NCBI GenBank assembly: GCA_031398915.1
Contig: JANNOG010000069.1
Location: 1-64,000 of the forward strand
Source of the DNA: JANNOG01 sp031398915
GTDB taxonomy: Bacteria; Actinomycetota; Actinomycetes; Actinomycetales; JBBAYJ01
Length of the DNA stretch: 64,000 bases
Direction of reading: 5' to 3'
Shown: positions 53,141 to 61,826 of the stretch, in pieces
How the letters are laid out: each line of letters starts with the position of its first letter
Position numbering within the stretch: the stretch's first letter is position 1
Made by a program: the position numbers and the translations under genes
The notes under the pieces: model-generated
The model's database searches: none
Told to the model about the DNA's origin: nothing
The model's input: only the letters and a program-made list of their open reading frames with translations

Positions 53141-54670
53141 GTGAGCGAGTTGCTGCAGCGCACCGCCGCCGACCTGGCCGAGCTCTTGGCCGCGCGCGAG
53201 GTGTCCGCGGTCGAGCTCACCCGGGCTCACCTGGACCGGATCGCAGCGGTCGACGGTGATCAGGATCGCGGGATCCACGCCTTCCTTCACGTCGACGACG
53301 CCGGAGCACTGGCGACCGCGGCCGCGGTCGACGGCGCCCGCGCCCGGGGCGAGATCGTGGGCCGGCTGGCCGGCGTCCCGATCGCGGTCAAGGACGTCCT
53401 GGCCACCCGGGGCATGCCGACCACCTGCGGATCCGCGGTGTTGCGCGGCTGGGTACCGCCCTACGACGCCACGGTCGTCTCCCGACTGCGCGGCGCCGGG
53501 ATGCCCATCCTCGGAAAGACCAACATGGACGAGTTCGCCATGGGGTCCTCCACCGAGCACTCGGCCTACGGGCCCACCCGCAATCCGTGGGACCTGGAGC
53601 GGATCCCCGGCGGGTCCGGTGGCGGGTCGGCCGCGGCCGTCGCCGGGTTCGAGGCGCCACTGGCGATCGGCACCGACACGGGTGGCAGCATCCGACAGCC
53701 GGCTGCGGTCACCGGGACCGTCGGCGTCAAGCCCACCTACGGCGGGGTGTCCCGCTACGGCCTCGTGGCGCTGGCCAGCAGCCTCGACCAGGCCGGGCCG
53801 TGCGCGCGGACCGTGCTGGACGCCGCCCTGCTGCATGCCGTCATCGGCGGGCACGACCCACTGGACTCGACGTCGCTGGACGAACCGATCCCCGATGTCG
53901 TGGCGGCCGCCCGCGAGGGTGCCGGCGGCGACCTGTCCGGCGCCCGGGTCGGTGTGGTGCGTGAGCTGGGGGGGGCCGGTCACACCGCCGGCTACGACCC
54001 CGACGTGCTGGCCCGATTCACCGAGTCGGTGGCCCTGCTCACCGCTGCCGGTGCGGAGGTCGTCGAGGTGGATTGTCCCCACTTCGAGTACGCCCTGGAG
54101 GCGTACTACCTGATCCTGCCGAGTGAGGCCAGCAGCAACCTGGCCCGATTCGATGCCATGCGCTACGGACTGCGGGTGGGTGACGGCGACCCCGGCGCCA
54201 CCGCCGAGCAGGTGATGTCGGCGACCCGCGCCGCCGGCTTCGGTGCCGAGGTCAAGCGGCGCATCATCCTGGGCACCTATGCCCTGTCCGCGGGTTACTA
54301 CGAGGCGTTCTACGGCAGTGCCCAGAAGGTGCGCACCCTGGTCCAGCGTGACTTCGCGGCCGCGTTCGAGCGATGTGACGTGCTGGTGTCGCCGACCGCG
54401 CCGACCCCCGCGTTCCGCTTCGGCGACAAGCTGTCGGACCCGCTGGCGATGTACCTCAACGACGTGGCCACCATTCCCGCCAACCTGGCGGGCGTGCCGG
54501 GGATGTCGCTGCCCAGCGGCCTGGCCGGCGGGCTTCCCGCAGGCATCCAGATCCTCGCCCCTGCCCGGGCCGACGACCGGCTGTACCGCGTGGGTGCGGC
54601 GTTGGAGGCCCGGTTGTTGGCCGAGTGGGGCCGCCCCCTCGTCCCGCCCGCACTGGAGGTGTCCGTATGA
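53141..54670 (+). CDS. gatA: Asp-tRNA(Asn)/Glu-tRNA(Gln) amidotransferase subunit A
   Basis: Glutaminase subunit, amidase-signature family, 509 residues. The Ser-cisSer-Lys triad is visible: Lys in PIAVKDVLATRG, the Gly/Ser loop PGGSGGGSAAAVAG, and the nucleophile Ser in GTDTGGSIRQPA. GTG 53141 has an excellent GAGGAGG 5-6 bases upstream. It overlaps gatB by ATGA. Confidence 0.97.
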   Translation: MSELLQRTAADLAELLAAREVSAVELTRAHLDRIAAVDGDQDRGIHAFLHVDDAGALATAAAVDGARARGEIVGRLAGVPIAVKDVLATRGMPTTCGSAVLRGWVPPYDATVVSRLRGAGMPILGKTNMDEFAMGSSTEHSAYGPTRNPWDLERIPGGSGGGSAAAVAGFEAPLAIGTDTGGSIRQPAAVTGTVGVKPTYGGVSRYGLVALASSLDQAGPCARTVLDAALLHAVIGGHDPLDSTSLDEPIPDVVAAAREGAGGDLSGARVGVVRELGGAGHTAGYDPDVLARFTESVALLTAAGAEVVEVDCPHFEYALEAYYLILPSEASSNLARFDAMRYGLRVGDGDPGATAEQVMSATRAAGFGAEVKRRIILGTYALSAGYYEAFYGSAQKVRTLVQRDFAAAFERCDVLVSPTAPTPAFRFGDKLSDPLAMYLNDVATIPANLAGVPGMSLPSGLAGGLPAGIQILAPARADDRLYRVGAALEARLLAEWGRPLVPPALEVSV

Positions 54671-56217
54671 CCGCCACGATCGGTTCCGGTGTCGACGTCA
54701 CCGGCTTCGACGATTCGCTGCTGGAGTTGGCCACCTACGAGGAGGCAGTCGCGCAGTTCGACCCGGTCATGGGTTTCGAGGTCCACGTCGAACTCAATAC
54801 CCGGACCAAGATGTTCTGCGGCTGCGCGCACTCGTTCGGTGCGCCACCCAATTCGCAGACCTGCCCGACGTGTCTCGGCCTACCCGGATCGCTTCCGGTC
54901 GTCAACGAGGCCGCCGTCCGCTCGGCCGTCCGCATCGGCCTGGCGCTCAACTGCACCATCGCCGCGCGGTGCCGGTTCGCCCGCAAGAACTACTTCTACC
55001 CGGACATGCCCAAGGACTTCCAGACGTCGCAGTACGACGAGCCGATCGCCTACGACGGGTGGCTGGACGTCGAACTGGGCGATGGCGAGATCGTGCGGAT
55101 CCCCATCGAACGGGCGCACATGGAAGAGGACACCGGTAAGTCCACCCATGTCGGCGGCGCGACCGGACGGATACACGGGGCGGCGTACTCCCTCGTGGAC
55201 TACAACCGCGCCGGGATCCCCCTGATCGAGATCGTGACCCGGCCCATCGAGGGCACCGGTGCCCGGGCGGCCGAGATCGCCCGCGCGTACGTCGGGGCGC
55301 TGCGCGACGTGCTGCTCGGCCTCGGTGTGTCCGACGTCCGGATGGAACAGGGGTCGTTGCGCTGCGACGCCAACGTGTCGTTGCGGTCCGCCGCGGACGC
55401 ACCTCTCGGTATTCGCTCCGAGACCAAGAACGTGAACTCGCTGCGCAGCGTCGAACGCGCCGTCCGCTACGAGGTGCGTCGTCAGGCTGCGCGGTTGAGC
55501 GCGGGCCACCGCGTGGTCCAGGAGACCAGGCACTGGCACGAGGACACCGGCATGACCACGTCGGGGCGCAGTAAGGAGGGCGCCGAGGACTACCGGTACT
55601 TCCCCGAGCCCGACCTGGTTCCGATCGCCCCCGACCCGGCATGGGTGGCCGAGTTGCGAACGGGTCTGCCCGAGGCCCCGGCCGTGCGCCGACGCCGGCA
55701 GATGGCCGAGTGGGGGTTCGGCGACCTCGAGATGCGCGACGTGCTGAATGCCGGCGCCGCCGAACTGATCAGCGAGACCATCGAGGCCGGCGCCGCCCCC
55801 ACGGCGGCCCGCAAGTGGTGGCTCGGCGAGCTGTCGCGGCGTGCCAAGGCGGCCGACGTGGGCCTCGCCGACCTGGCGGTCACGCCGCGACAGGTCGCCG
55901 CCCTGCAGGGTCTGGTCGAGGCCGGCCGGCTGACCGACCGACTGGCGCGTGACGTCCTCGACGGGGTGCTGGCCGGCGAGGGTGAGCCGGAGGACGTTCT
56001 CGTGGCCCGCGGCGTGGAGGTGGTCAGCGACGACGGTGCCCTCACGGCCGCCATCGATCGGGCCATCGCCGCCAACCCCGACGTGGTCGCCAAGATCGCC
56101 GCCGGCAAGGTGCAGGCCGCCGGAGCCTTGATCGGCGCGGTCATGAAAGAGATGAACGGCTCGGCCGACGCGGCCCGGGTCCGCCAGCTACTGGTGGAGC
56201 GCGTCGCGGCCGAGTGA
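54667..56217 (+). CDS. gatB: Asp-tRNA(Asn)/Glu-tRNA(Gln) amidotransferase subunit B
   Basis: tRNA-binding kinase/amidotransferase subunit, 516 residues. The N-terminal cradle has GFEVHVELNTRTKMFCGC and QTCPTCLGLPGSLPV (zinc cysteines), the signature FCGC/YPDMPKDFQTSQYDEP and HMEEDTGKSTH; the C-terminal YqeY-like tail domain (about 420-516) has AGKVQAAGALIGAVMKEM. Together with gatC and gatA it forms a tight three-gene unit. Confidence 0.97.
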   Translation: MTATIGSGVDVTGFDDSLLELATYEEAVAQFDPVMGFEVHVELNTRTKMFCGCAHSFGAPPNSQTCPTCLGLPGSLPVVNEAAVRSAVRIGLALNCTIAARCRFARKNYFYPDMPKDFQTSQYDEPIAYDGWLDVELGDGEIVRIPIERAHMEEDTGKSTHVGGATGRIHGAAYSLVDYNRAGIPLIEIVTRPIEGTGARAAEIARAYVGALRDVLLGLGVSDVRMEQGSLRCDANVSLRSAADAPLGIRSETKNVNSLRSVERAVRYEVRRQAARLSAGHRVVQETRHWHEDTGMTTSGRSKEGAEDYRYFPEPDLVPIAPDPAWVAELRTGLPEAPAVRRRRQMAEWGFGDLEMRDVLNAGAAELISETIEAGAAPTAARKWWLGELSRRAKAADVGLADLAVTPRQVAALQGLVEAGRLTDRLARDVLDGVLAGEGEPEDVLVARGVEVVSDDGALTAAIDRAIAANPDVVAKIAAGKVQAAGALIGAVMKEMNGSADAARVRQLLVERVAAE

Positions 56218-56273
56218 CGCGCCCGCGGAACGCCGCGGCGGCCCTGCCCACCGGGACGGCGCGACACGCCGGT

Positions 56274-56279
56274 TAAGGT
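56274..56279 (+). promoter_or_regulatory. -10 box for ilvD (leaderless)
   Basis: TAAGGT, 7 nt before the ATG at 56287. It overlaps an in-frame GTG at 56278, arguing against that codon as the start. Confidence 0.5.
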
Positions 56280-56286
56280 GCCGAGC

Positions 56287-57975
56287 ATGGTCGACATCAA
56301 GCCCCGTTCCCGCGACGTCACCGACGGCATGGAGCGGGCGGGCGCTCGCGGCATGCTGCGGGCCGTCGGCTTGGGCGACGAGGACTTCGCCAAGCCGCAG
56401 ATCGGCATCGCCAGCAGCTGGAACGAGATCACGCCGTGCAACCTCTCGTTGGACCGCCTCGCCCAGTCGGCGAAGGAGGGGGTGCACGCGGCCGGGGGAT
56501 ACCCGCTCGAATTCGCCACCATCAGCGTGTCCGACGGCATCTCGATGGGCCACTCGGGAATGCACTTCTCGCTGGTCAGCCGCGAGGTCATCGCCGACAG
56601 CGTCGAGACGGTGATGGAGGCCGAGCGTCTGGACGGCACGGTGTTGCTGGCCGGCTGCGACAAGTCGCTGCCCGGCATGATGATGGCGGCGGCCCGGCTG
56701 GACGTGTCCGCGGTGTTCGTCTACGCCGGATCGACGCTGCCCGGCAGGGCCACGATGTCCGACGGTACCGAGCGCGAGGTCACGATCATCGACGCCTTCG
56801 AGGCGGTCGGTGCCTGCGCTCGTGGGCTGATGAGTCGCCAGGACGTCGACGCGATCGAGCGGGCGATCTGCCCGGGCGAGGGCGCCTGCGGCGGGATGTA
56901 CACCGCCAACACGATGGCCAGCATCGGTGAGGCCATCGGATTGTCGCTGCCCGGTTCGGCCGCGCCGCCGGCGACCGATCGACGTCGTGACGGTTTCGCC
57001 AGGCGGTCGGGTCAGGCGGTGGTGGGACTGCTGGAGCGTGGGATCACCACGCGTCAGATCCTCACCCGTGAGGCCTTCGAGAACGCGATCGCGGTACTCA
57101 TGGCGTTCGGCGGGTCCACCAACGCGGTGCTGCACCTGTTGGCGTTGGCTCACGAGGCGGACGTGCCCCTCGAACTCGACGACTTCACCCGGATCGGGGC
57201 GAAGGTGCCGCACGTGGCCGACCTCAAGCCGTTCGGTCGCCACGTCATGACCGACGTCGACCGCATCGGCGGCGTGCCCGTGGTGCTGAACGCGCTGCTC
57301 CAGGCGGGATTCCTGCACGGCGACGCGCTGACCGTGACGGGCTCGACGATGGCCGAGAACCTCGCGGCGCTGAATCTGCCCCCGGTCGACGGCACGGTCA
57401 TCCGTAGCTTCGCGTCCCCGATGCACGCGACCGGCGGCATCACGGTGCTGTGGGGGTCGCTGGCACCGGACGGCGCCGTGGTCAAGAGCGCGGGCTTCGA
57501 CGCGACGGTGTTCGAGGGGACGGCGCGGGTGTTCGACCGCGAACAGCCCGCGATGGACGCGGTCGAAGCAGGCACGGTCGCCGCCGGTGACGTGGTGATC
57601 ATCCGCTACGAAGGGCCCAAGGGCGGTCCGGGAATGCGCGAGATGCTGGCGGTCACAGCTGCGATCAAGGGCGCCGGTCTGGGCAAGGACGTCCTGCTGT
57701 TGACCGATGGCCGGTTCTCGGGTGGCACCACCGGCCTGTGCGTCGGTCATATCGCCCCGGAGGCCTCCGACGGCGGGCCGATCGCCTTCGTCCGCGACGG
57801 TGACCGGATCCGGCTGGACGTGGCGAACGGCCGATTGGACCTGTTGGTGGACCCGGCCGAGTTGGCGAGCCGCGCCGAAGGGTGGACGCCACTGCCGTCG
57901 GCCTACACCCGAGGGGTCCTCGCCAAGTACGCCAAGCTGGTCGGCAGCGCGCGCTACGGCGCCGTCACGGGGTGA
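56287..57975 (+). CDS. ilvD: Dihydroxy-acid dehydratase
   Basis: Fe-S enzyme of isoleucine/valine synthesis that dehydrates dihydroxy acids to 2-keto acids. The 562-residue protein has TPCNLSLDRLAQSAKEGV, VSDGISMGHSGMHFSLVSRE, the cluster cysteines in LAGCDKSLPGMMM and GEGACGGMYTANTMA, and the C-terminal signature LLTDGRFSGGTTGLCVGHIA. Start ATG 56287 is chosen from the -10 box spacing. It lies 1.2 kb upstream of the ilv attenuator, separated by an alcohol dehydrogenase gene. Confidence 0.96.
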   Translation: MVDIKPRSRDVTDGMERAGARGMLRAVGLGDEDFAKPQIGIASSWNEITPCNLSLDRLAQSAKEGVHAAGGYPLEFATISVSDGISMGHSGMHFSLVSREVIADSVETVMEAERLDGTVLLAGCDKSLPGMMMAAARLDVSAVFVYAGSTLPGRATMSDGTEREVTIIDAFEAVGACARGLMSRQDVDAIERAICPGEGACGGMYTANTMASIGEAIGLSLPGSAAPPATDRRRDGFARRSGQAVVGLLERGITTRQILTREAFENAIAVLMAFGGSTNAVLHLLALAHEADVPLELDDFTRIGAKVPHVADLKPFGRHVMTDVDRIGGVPVVLNALLQAGFLHGDALTVTGSTMAENLAALNLPPVDGTVIRSFASPMHATGGITVLWGSLAPDGAVVKSAGFDATVFEGTARVFDREQPAMDAVEAGTVAAGDVVIIRYEGPKGGPGMREMLAVTAAIKGAGLGKDVLLLTDGRFSGGTTGLCVGHIAPEASDGGPIAFVRDGDRIRLDVANGRLDLLVDPAELASRAEGWTPLPSAYTRGVLAKYAKLVGSARYGAVTG

Positions 57976-58025
57976 CCCCTTCCGCTCTCCGGAATCTCGA
58001 CATCGCGAGAGGGCGGGCTGGGACG

Positions 58026-58031
58026 TAGCGT
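58026..58031 (+). promoter_or_regulatory. Possible -10 box for the alcohol dehydrogenase
   Basis: TAGCGT in the gap after ilvD, about 49 nt before the ATG at 58081, which has its own GAGGAGG ribosome site. A leadered transcript is therefore likely. Confidence 0.35.
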
Positions 58032-58080
58032 CGAGGCTCTCGCCGGCGACATCGCCGCGGGCGGCGTCGAGGAGGACACC

Positions 58081-59181
58081 ATGCGGATCACAGCGGCTGT
58101 GGCGACGGGGTCGGGCGAGGCTCTGACCATTCACGACCTCGAACTGGACGACCCGCGTCCGGACGAGGTCCGGGTACGCATGGTGGCGACCGGGGTGTGC
58201 CATACCGACGCCATCGTCCGGGATCAGGTGTACCCGACCCCGTTGCCCGCCGTCCTCGGTCACGAGGGTGCCGGCGTGGTGGAGGAGATCGGCGTGGGCG
58301 TGGCCGGGGTGTCGGTCGGCGACCACGTCGTGCTGTCGTTCGACTCGTGCGGCCGGTGCCGGAACTGCCTGCGCGGGCGACCCGCCTACTGCGTCGAGCT
58401 GTTCGCCCGGAACTTCGGGGGCAGGCGCCCCGACGGGAGTTCCAGCCTGCGGCTGGGCGATACCGAGATCTCCTCTCGATTCTTCGGCCAGTCGTCCTTC
58501 GGTTCGTTCGCCAACGTCGCAGAGCGCAGCGTGGTGCCGGTCCCGAAGGATGTGCCGTTGGACCTGCTCGGGCCGCTGGGGTGTGGGATCCAGACGGGCG
58601 CGGGCGCGGTGATGAATTCACTCAGACCCGCGGCGGGTTCCACCATGGCGGTGTTCGGCGCGGGCGCGGTCGGCAGCGCCGCGCTGCTGGCCGCCGTCGT
58701 CACCGGGTGTTCGACGATCATCGCGGTGGACGTGGTGGACAGCAGACTGGAACTCGCCCTCACGCTGGGCGCCACCCACACCGTCAACGGCCGAACGGAC
58801 GACCCGGTCGAGGCGATCCGCGAGATCACCGGCGGTGGCGTCGACTTCGCGATCGAGTCCACCGCTGTTCCCGCCGTACTGAGCCAGGCAGCCGAGTCCC
58901 TGGGGTACGGCGGCACCGTCGGACTCGTCGGGGCCCAGGCACCCGAAACCAACACGACGCTCGAGACCGGATCGTCGTTGCTCAAGGGGTGGGGGTTGCG
59001 GACCATCATCGAGGGAGACGCGGTTCCCCAGGTGTTCATCCCGCAGCTGATCGACCTGTGGCGCCAGGGGCGGTTCCCGTTCGACACCCTCGTCACCCGG
59101 TATCCGATCGCCCAGATCACCCAGGCCTTCGACGATTCCGCGGACGGAACGACGGTCAAGCCGGTCGTGGTCTTCGCCTGA
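58081..59181 (+). CDS. Zinc-dependent NAD(P) alcohol dehydrogenase
   Basis: Medium-chain dehydrogenase of 366 residues. Catalytic zinc residues are in GVCHTDAIVR and LGHEGAGVVEEIG; the structural zinc site is CGRCRNCLRGRPAYC; the Rossmann motif is FGAGAVGSAALLAAV. The sequence resembles aryl-alcohol/benzyl-alcohol dehydrogenases (the FFGQSSFGSFANVAERSVV segment), so an aromatic or branched alcohol is plausible. Its place between ilvD and ilvB may be incidental or connect to reduction of 2-keto-acid-derived aldehydes. Confidence 0.9.
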   Translation: MRITAAVATGSGEALTIHDLELDDPRPDEVRVRMVATGVCHTDAIVRDQVYPTPLPAVLGHEGAGVVEEIGVGVAGVSVGDHVVLSFDSCGRCRNCLRGRPAYCVELFARNFGGRRPDGSSSLRLGDTEISSRFFGQSSFGSFANVAERSVVPVPKDVPLDLLGPLGCGIQTGAGAVMNSLRPAAGSTMAVFGAGAVGSAALLAAVVTGCSTIIAVDVVDSRLELALTLGATHTVNGRTDDPVEAIREITGGGVDFAIESTAVPAVLSQAAESLGYGGTVGLVGAQAPETNTTLETGSSLLKGWGLRTIIEGDAVPQVFIPQLIDLWRQGRFPFDTLVTRYPIAQITQAFDDSADGTTVKPVVVFA

Positions 59182-59187
59182 TACTGT
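59182..59187 (+). promoter_or_regulatory. -10 box of the ilvBNC leader transcript
   Basis: TACTGT immediately after the dehydrogenase stop codon, 7 nt before the GTG of the leader peptide at 59195. Transcription would start at or next to the leader peptide's first base. Confidence 0.55.
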
Positions 59188-59194
59188 CCCCCTT

Positions 59195-59260
59195 GTGAAG
59201 TCTTCCATCGGCTGCTACCGCCACCGCGGTCGAGTAGTAATCGTCGAGGGCATCGCCTGA
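59195..59260 (+). CDS. ilv leader peptide (attenuation)
   Basis: A 21-codon frame, GTG to TGA, whose second half reads RVVIVEGIA, a cluster of Val and Ile codons (gta gta atc gtc, then atc) as expected for control by branched-chain aminoacyl-tRNA supply. Its last codons form the left arm of the first hairpin (59248-59288). It has no ribosome site and lies 7 nt after a TACTGT box, so it is probably translated from a leaderless 5' end. It is followed by a terminator hairpin and then ilvB. Confidence 0.75.
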   Translation: MKSSIGCYRHRGRVVIVEGIA

Positions 59261-59288
59261 CCGTTCGCTTCGGCGGTCTGCGATGCCC
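59248..59288 (+). promoter_or_regulatory. ilv attenuator hairpin 1 (leader-peptide end)
   Basis: GGGCATCGC (59248-59256) pairs perfectly with GCGATGCCC (59280-59288), enclosing a smaller GACCG/CGGTC stem. The left arm overlaps the last leader codons, so a ribosome finishing or stalling on the Val/Ile codons would alter this pairing. Its right arm touches the terminator stem. Confidence 0.65.
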
Positions 59289-59324
59289 GACCCCTCTCGC
59301 CCATGTGGGCGGAGGGGTCGTTTC
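59289..59324 (+). terminator. ilv attenuator terminator hairpin
   Basis: GACCCCTC (59289-59296) plus CGCCC (59298-59302) pair with GGGCG (59307-59311) plus GAGGGGTC (59312-59319): a 13-bp GC-rich stem with one bulged T and an ATGT loop, followed by GTTTC. It sits 121 bp before ilvB. Confidence 0.75.
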
Positions 59325-59360
59325 ATGTTCGGCCCGACCCGTCACGCACCCCGCCCACCC

Positions 59361-59400
59361 GCAACCCATCGCCACGCAACCCATCGCCACGCAACCCGTC
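59361..59400. repeat. 15-bp tandem repeat in the ilvB leader
   Basis: The unit gcaacccatcgccac occurs twice exactly (59361-59375, 59376-59390) with a partial third copy, between the terminator and ilvB. It is CA-rich and probably unstructured. Confidence 0.8.
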
Positions 59401-59440
59401 AGGACACCCGTCACAGCCCCGTCCGCCACGAGGAGACGAC

Positions 59441-61276
59441 ATGACGACCACGCATCCGGCACCGCCCACGACCGCCGCCGCGCCGGCGGGCCCTGACGTC
59501 GTCACGGGCGCCCAGTCGCTCGTCCGCGCACTGGAGCAGGCCGGGGTGGAGGTCGTGTTCGGCATCCCCGGGGGGGCGATCCTCCCCGCCTACGACCCGC
59601 TGATGGACTCGACACAGATCCGCCACATCCTGGTCCGTCACGAGCAGGGAGGCGGGCACGCCGCAGAGGGCTACGCGTCTGCGACCGGTCGGGTGGGCGT
59701 GTGCATGGCCACCTCCGGTCCCGGCGCCACCAACCTGGTGACGCCGCTGGCCAACGCCCATATGGATTCGGTGCCCATGGTGGCGATCACGGGCCAGGTG
59801 TCCAGCCGCTCGATCGGCACGGATGCATTCCAAGAGGCCGACATCACCGGCATGACCTTCCCCGTCACCAAGCACAACTATCTGGTCACCCGTGCCGAAG
59901 ACATCCCGCGAGCCATCGCGGAGGCGTTCCACATCGCCTCGACCGGGCGACCCGGACCGGTCCTGGTCGACATCGCCAAGGATGCCCTGCAGGCGCGTGC
60001 CCCCTACGAATGGCCGGAGCACCTGGATCTGCCCGGCTACCGACCGGTGACCAAACCGCACGCCAAGCGGATCCGGGAGGCCGCCCGTCTCATTCTCGAC
60101 TCGCACCGGCCGGTGTTGTACGTCGGCGGTGGAGTGATCCGTGCCGACGCTCACCGCGAACTCCTGCACCTGGCCAACCTCACCGGGGCACCGGTGGTGA
60201 CCACGCTGATGGCCCGCGGTGCCCTGCCGGACAGTCACCCGTCCAACCTGGGCATGCCGGGGATGCACGGCACGGTGGCCGCTGTCACCGCGCTGCAGAA
60301 GGCGGACCTGCTGATCACTCTCGGCGCCCGATTCGACGACCGGGTGACGGGAAAGCTCGACTCGTTCGCGCCGGACGCGAAGGTCATCCACGCCGATATC
60401 GACCCGGCCGAGATCGGCAAGAACCGTTACGCGGACGTGCCCATCGTCGGCGACGTCCGGGAGGTGTTGATCGACCTGGCGGCGGCCATCGCCGACGAGC
60501 ACCAGGCGGGACGGACGGCCGACCTCACCGGGTGGTGGCGCCAGGTCGACTCGTGGCGGGACACCTACCCGTTGGGCTACGACCTGCCCAACGACGGATC
60601 ACTGTCACCGCAGTACGTGATCGAGCGCCTCGGCGCGATCGCCGGGCCCGACGCCATCTACGCGGCGGGCGTCGGCCAGCACCAGATGTGGGCGGCGCAG
60701 TTCATCCGCTACGAGAACCCCCGTACCTGGTTGAACTCGGGGGGTCTGGGCACCATGGGGTACTCGGTGCCGGCGGCGATGGGCGCCAAGGTGGGCCGAC
60801 CGGATGCGACCGTCTGGGCGGTCGACGGCGACGGGTGCTTCCAGATGACCAACCAGGAGCTGGCCACCTGCACGATCAACGACATCCCGATCAAGGTGGC
60901 CATCATCAACAACAGCTCCCTCGGCATGGTGCGGCAGTGGCAGACGCTCTTCTACGACGCCCGCTACTCGAACACCGACCTCCATTCCCATCGCATTCCT
61001 GACTTCGTCCGCCTGGCCGACGCCTACGGCTGCGTCGGTCTGCGCTGCGAGCGTCCCGAAGACGTGGACGCCACCATCGAAAAGGCGATGGCGGTCGACG
61101 ACGCCCCGGTCGTGGTCGACTTCGTCGTGCACCGTGACGCCATGGTGTGGCCGATGGTGGCAGCCGGGGTGAGTAACGACCTCATCCAGGTCGCTCGCGG
61201 TATCGCGCCACAGTGGGACCGCGAAGAGACCGACGGTCCGGCGCTGGACACCCCGGCTGCGGCAGGTCCCCGATGA
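59441..61276 (+). CDS. ilvB: Acetolactate synthase, large subunit
   Basis: TPP enzyme for the first common step of Val, Leu and Ile synthesis. The 611-residue protein has VFGIPGGAILPAYDPL, the catalytic Glu in VRHEQGGGHAAEGYA, the FAD-binding middle domain, and the TPP motif beginning VDGDGCFQMTNQELATC and continuing to NNSSLGMVRQWQ. ATG 59441 has GAGGAG 6 bases upstream; an earlier open frame would run back into the terminator hairpin. ilvN overlaps its stop by ATGA. Expression is likely governed by the upstream attenuator. Confidence 0.97.
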   Translation: MTTTHPAPPTTAAAPAGPDVVTGAQSLVRALEQAGVEVVFGIPGGAILPAYDPLMDSTQIRHILVRHEQGGGHAAEGYASATGRVGVCMATSGPGATNLVTPLANAHMDSVPMVAITGQVSSRSIGTDAFQEADITGMTFPVTKHNYLVTRAEDIPRAIAEAFHIASTGRPGPVLVDIAKDALQARAPYEWPEHLDLPGYRPVTKPHAKRIREAARLILDSHRPVLYVGGGVIRADAHRELLHLANLTGAPVVTTLMARGALPDSHPSNLGMPGMHGTVAAVTALQKADLLITLGARFDDRVTGKLDSFAPDAKVIHADIDPAEIGKNRYADVPIVGDVREVLIDLAAAIADEHQAGRTADLTGWWRQVDSWRDTYPLGYDLPNDGSLSPQYVIERLGAIAGPDAIYAAGVGQHQMWAAQFIRYENPRTWLNSGGLGTMGYSVPAAMGAKVGRPDATVWAVDGDGCFQMTNQELATCTINDIPIKVAIINNSSLGMVRQWQTLFYDARYSNTDLHSHRIPDFVRLADAYGCVGLRCERPEDVDATIEKAMAVDDAPVVVDFVVHRDAMVWPMVAAGVSNDLIQVARGIAPQWDREETDGPALDTPAAAGPR

Positions 61277-61785
61277 CCCGTCACACCCTGGCCGTGCTGG
61301 TCGAGAACCGCCCCGGTGTCCTGGCCCGCGTCGCGGGGTTGTTCTCGCGGCGCAGTTTCAACATCCACTCCCTCGCGGTCGGTCCCACCGAAGCGGCCGA
61401 CGTGTCCCGGATCACCGTGGTCGTCGACGTCGACGAACTCCCGCTCGAACAGGTCACGAAGCAGCTCAACAAGCTGATCAACGTCCTCAAGATCGTCGAG
61501 CTGGAGCCCGACGGCGCGGTTCAGCGTGAGCTGCTGCTGGTCAAGGTGCGCGCGGATGCCACGACCCGATCCGCCGTGCTGGAGACCGCGACGCTGTTCC
61601 GGGCCCGGGTGGTCGATGTCGCCACGGACGCCGTCACGATCGAATCCACCGGGCGACCCGAGAAGAACGCCGCACTGCTCGACGTGCTCGCCCCGTTCGG
61701 TATTCGCGAGCTGGTTCAGTCCGGCGTCGTCGCCCTGAACCGCGGCGGGCGTGCCATCACCGACCGCGCACTACGCTCCGCTTGA
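61273..61785 (+). CDS. ilvN: Acetolactate synthase, small regulatory subunit
   Basis: A 170-residue regulatory subunit that activates IlvB and confers valine feedback inhibition. The N-terminal ACT domain has TLAVLVENRPGVLARVAGLF and RRSFNIHSLAVGPTE; the C-terminal ALS_ss_C domain has ELLLVKVRAD and IRELVQSGVVALNRG. The start overlaps the ilvB stop by ATGA. Confidence 0.97.
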   Translation: MTRHTLAVLVENRPGVLARVAGLFSRRSFNIHSLAVGPTEAADVSRITVVVDVDELPLEQVTKQLNKLINVLKIVELEPDGAVQRELLLVKVRADATTRSAVLETATLFRARVVDVATDAVTIESTGRPEKNAALLDVLAPFGIRELVQSGVVALNRGGRAITDRALRSA

Positions 61786-61826
61786 TCCAACGGACATCGA
61801 TACCACTCACCGAGGAGTCTCGCCCC

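Noticed and set aside
56188..58326. 712-codon open frame on the minus strand
   Set aside because: Antisense to ilvD; His/Arg/Gly-rich shadow product.
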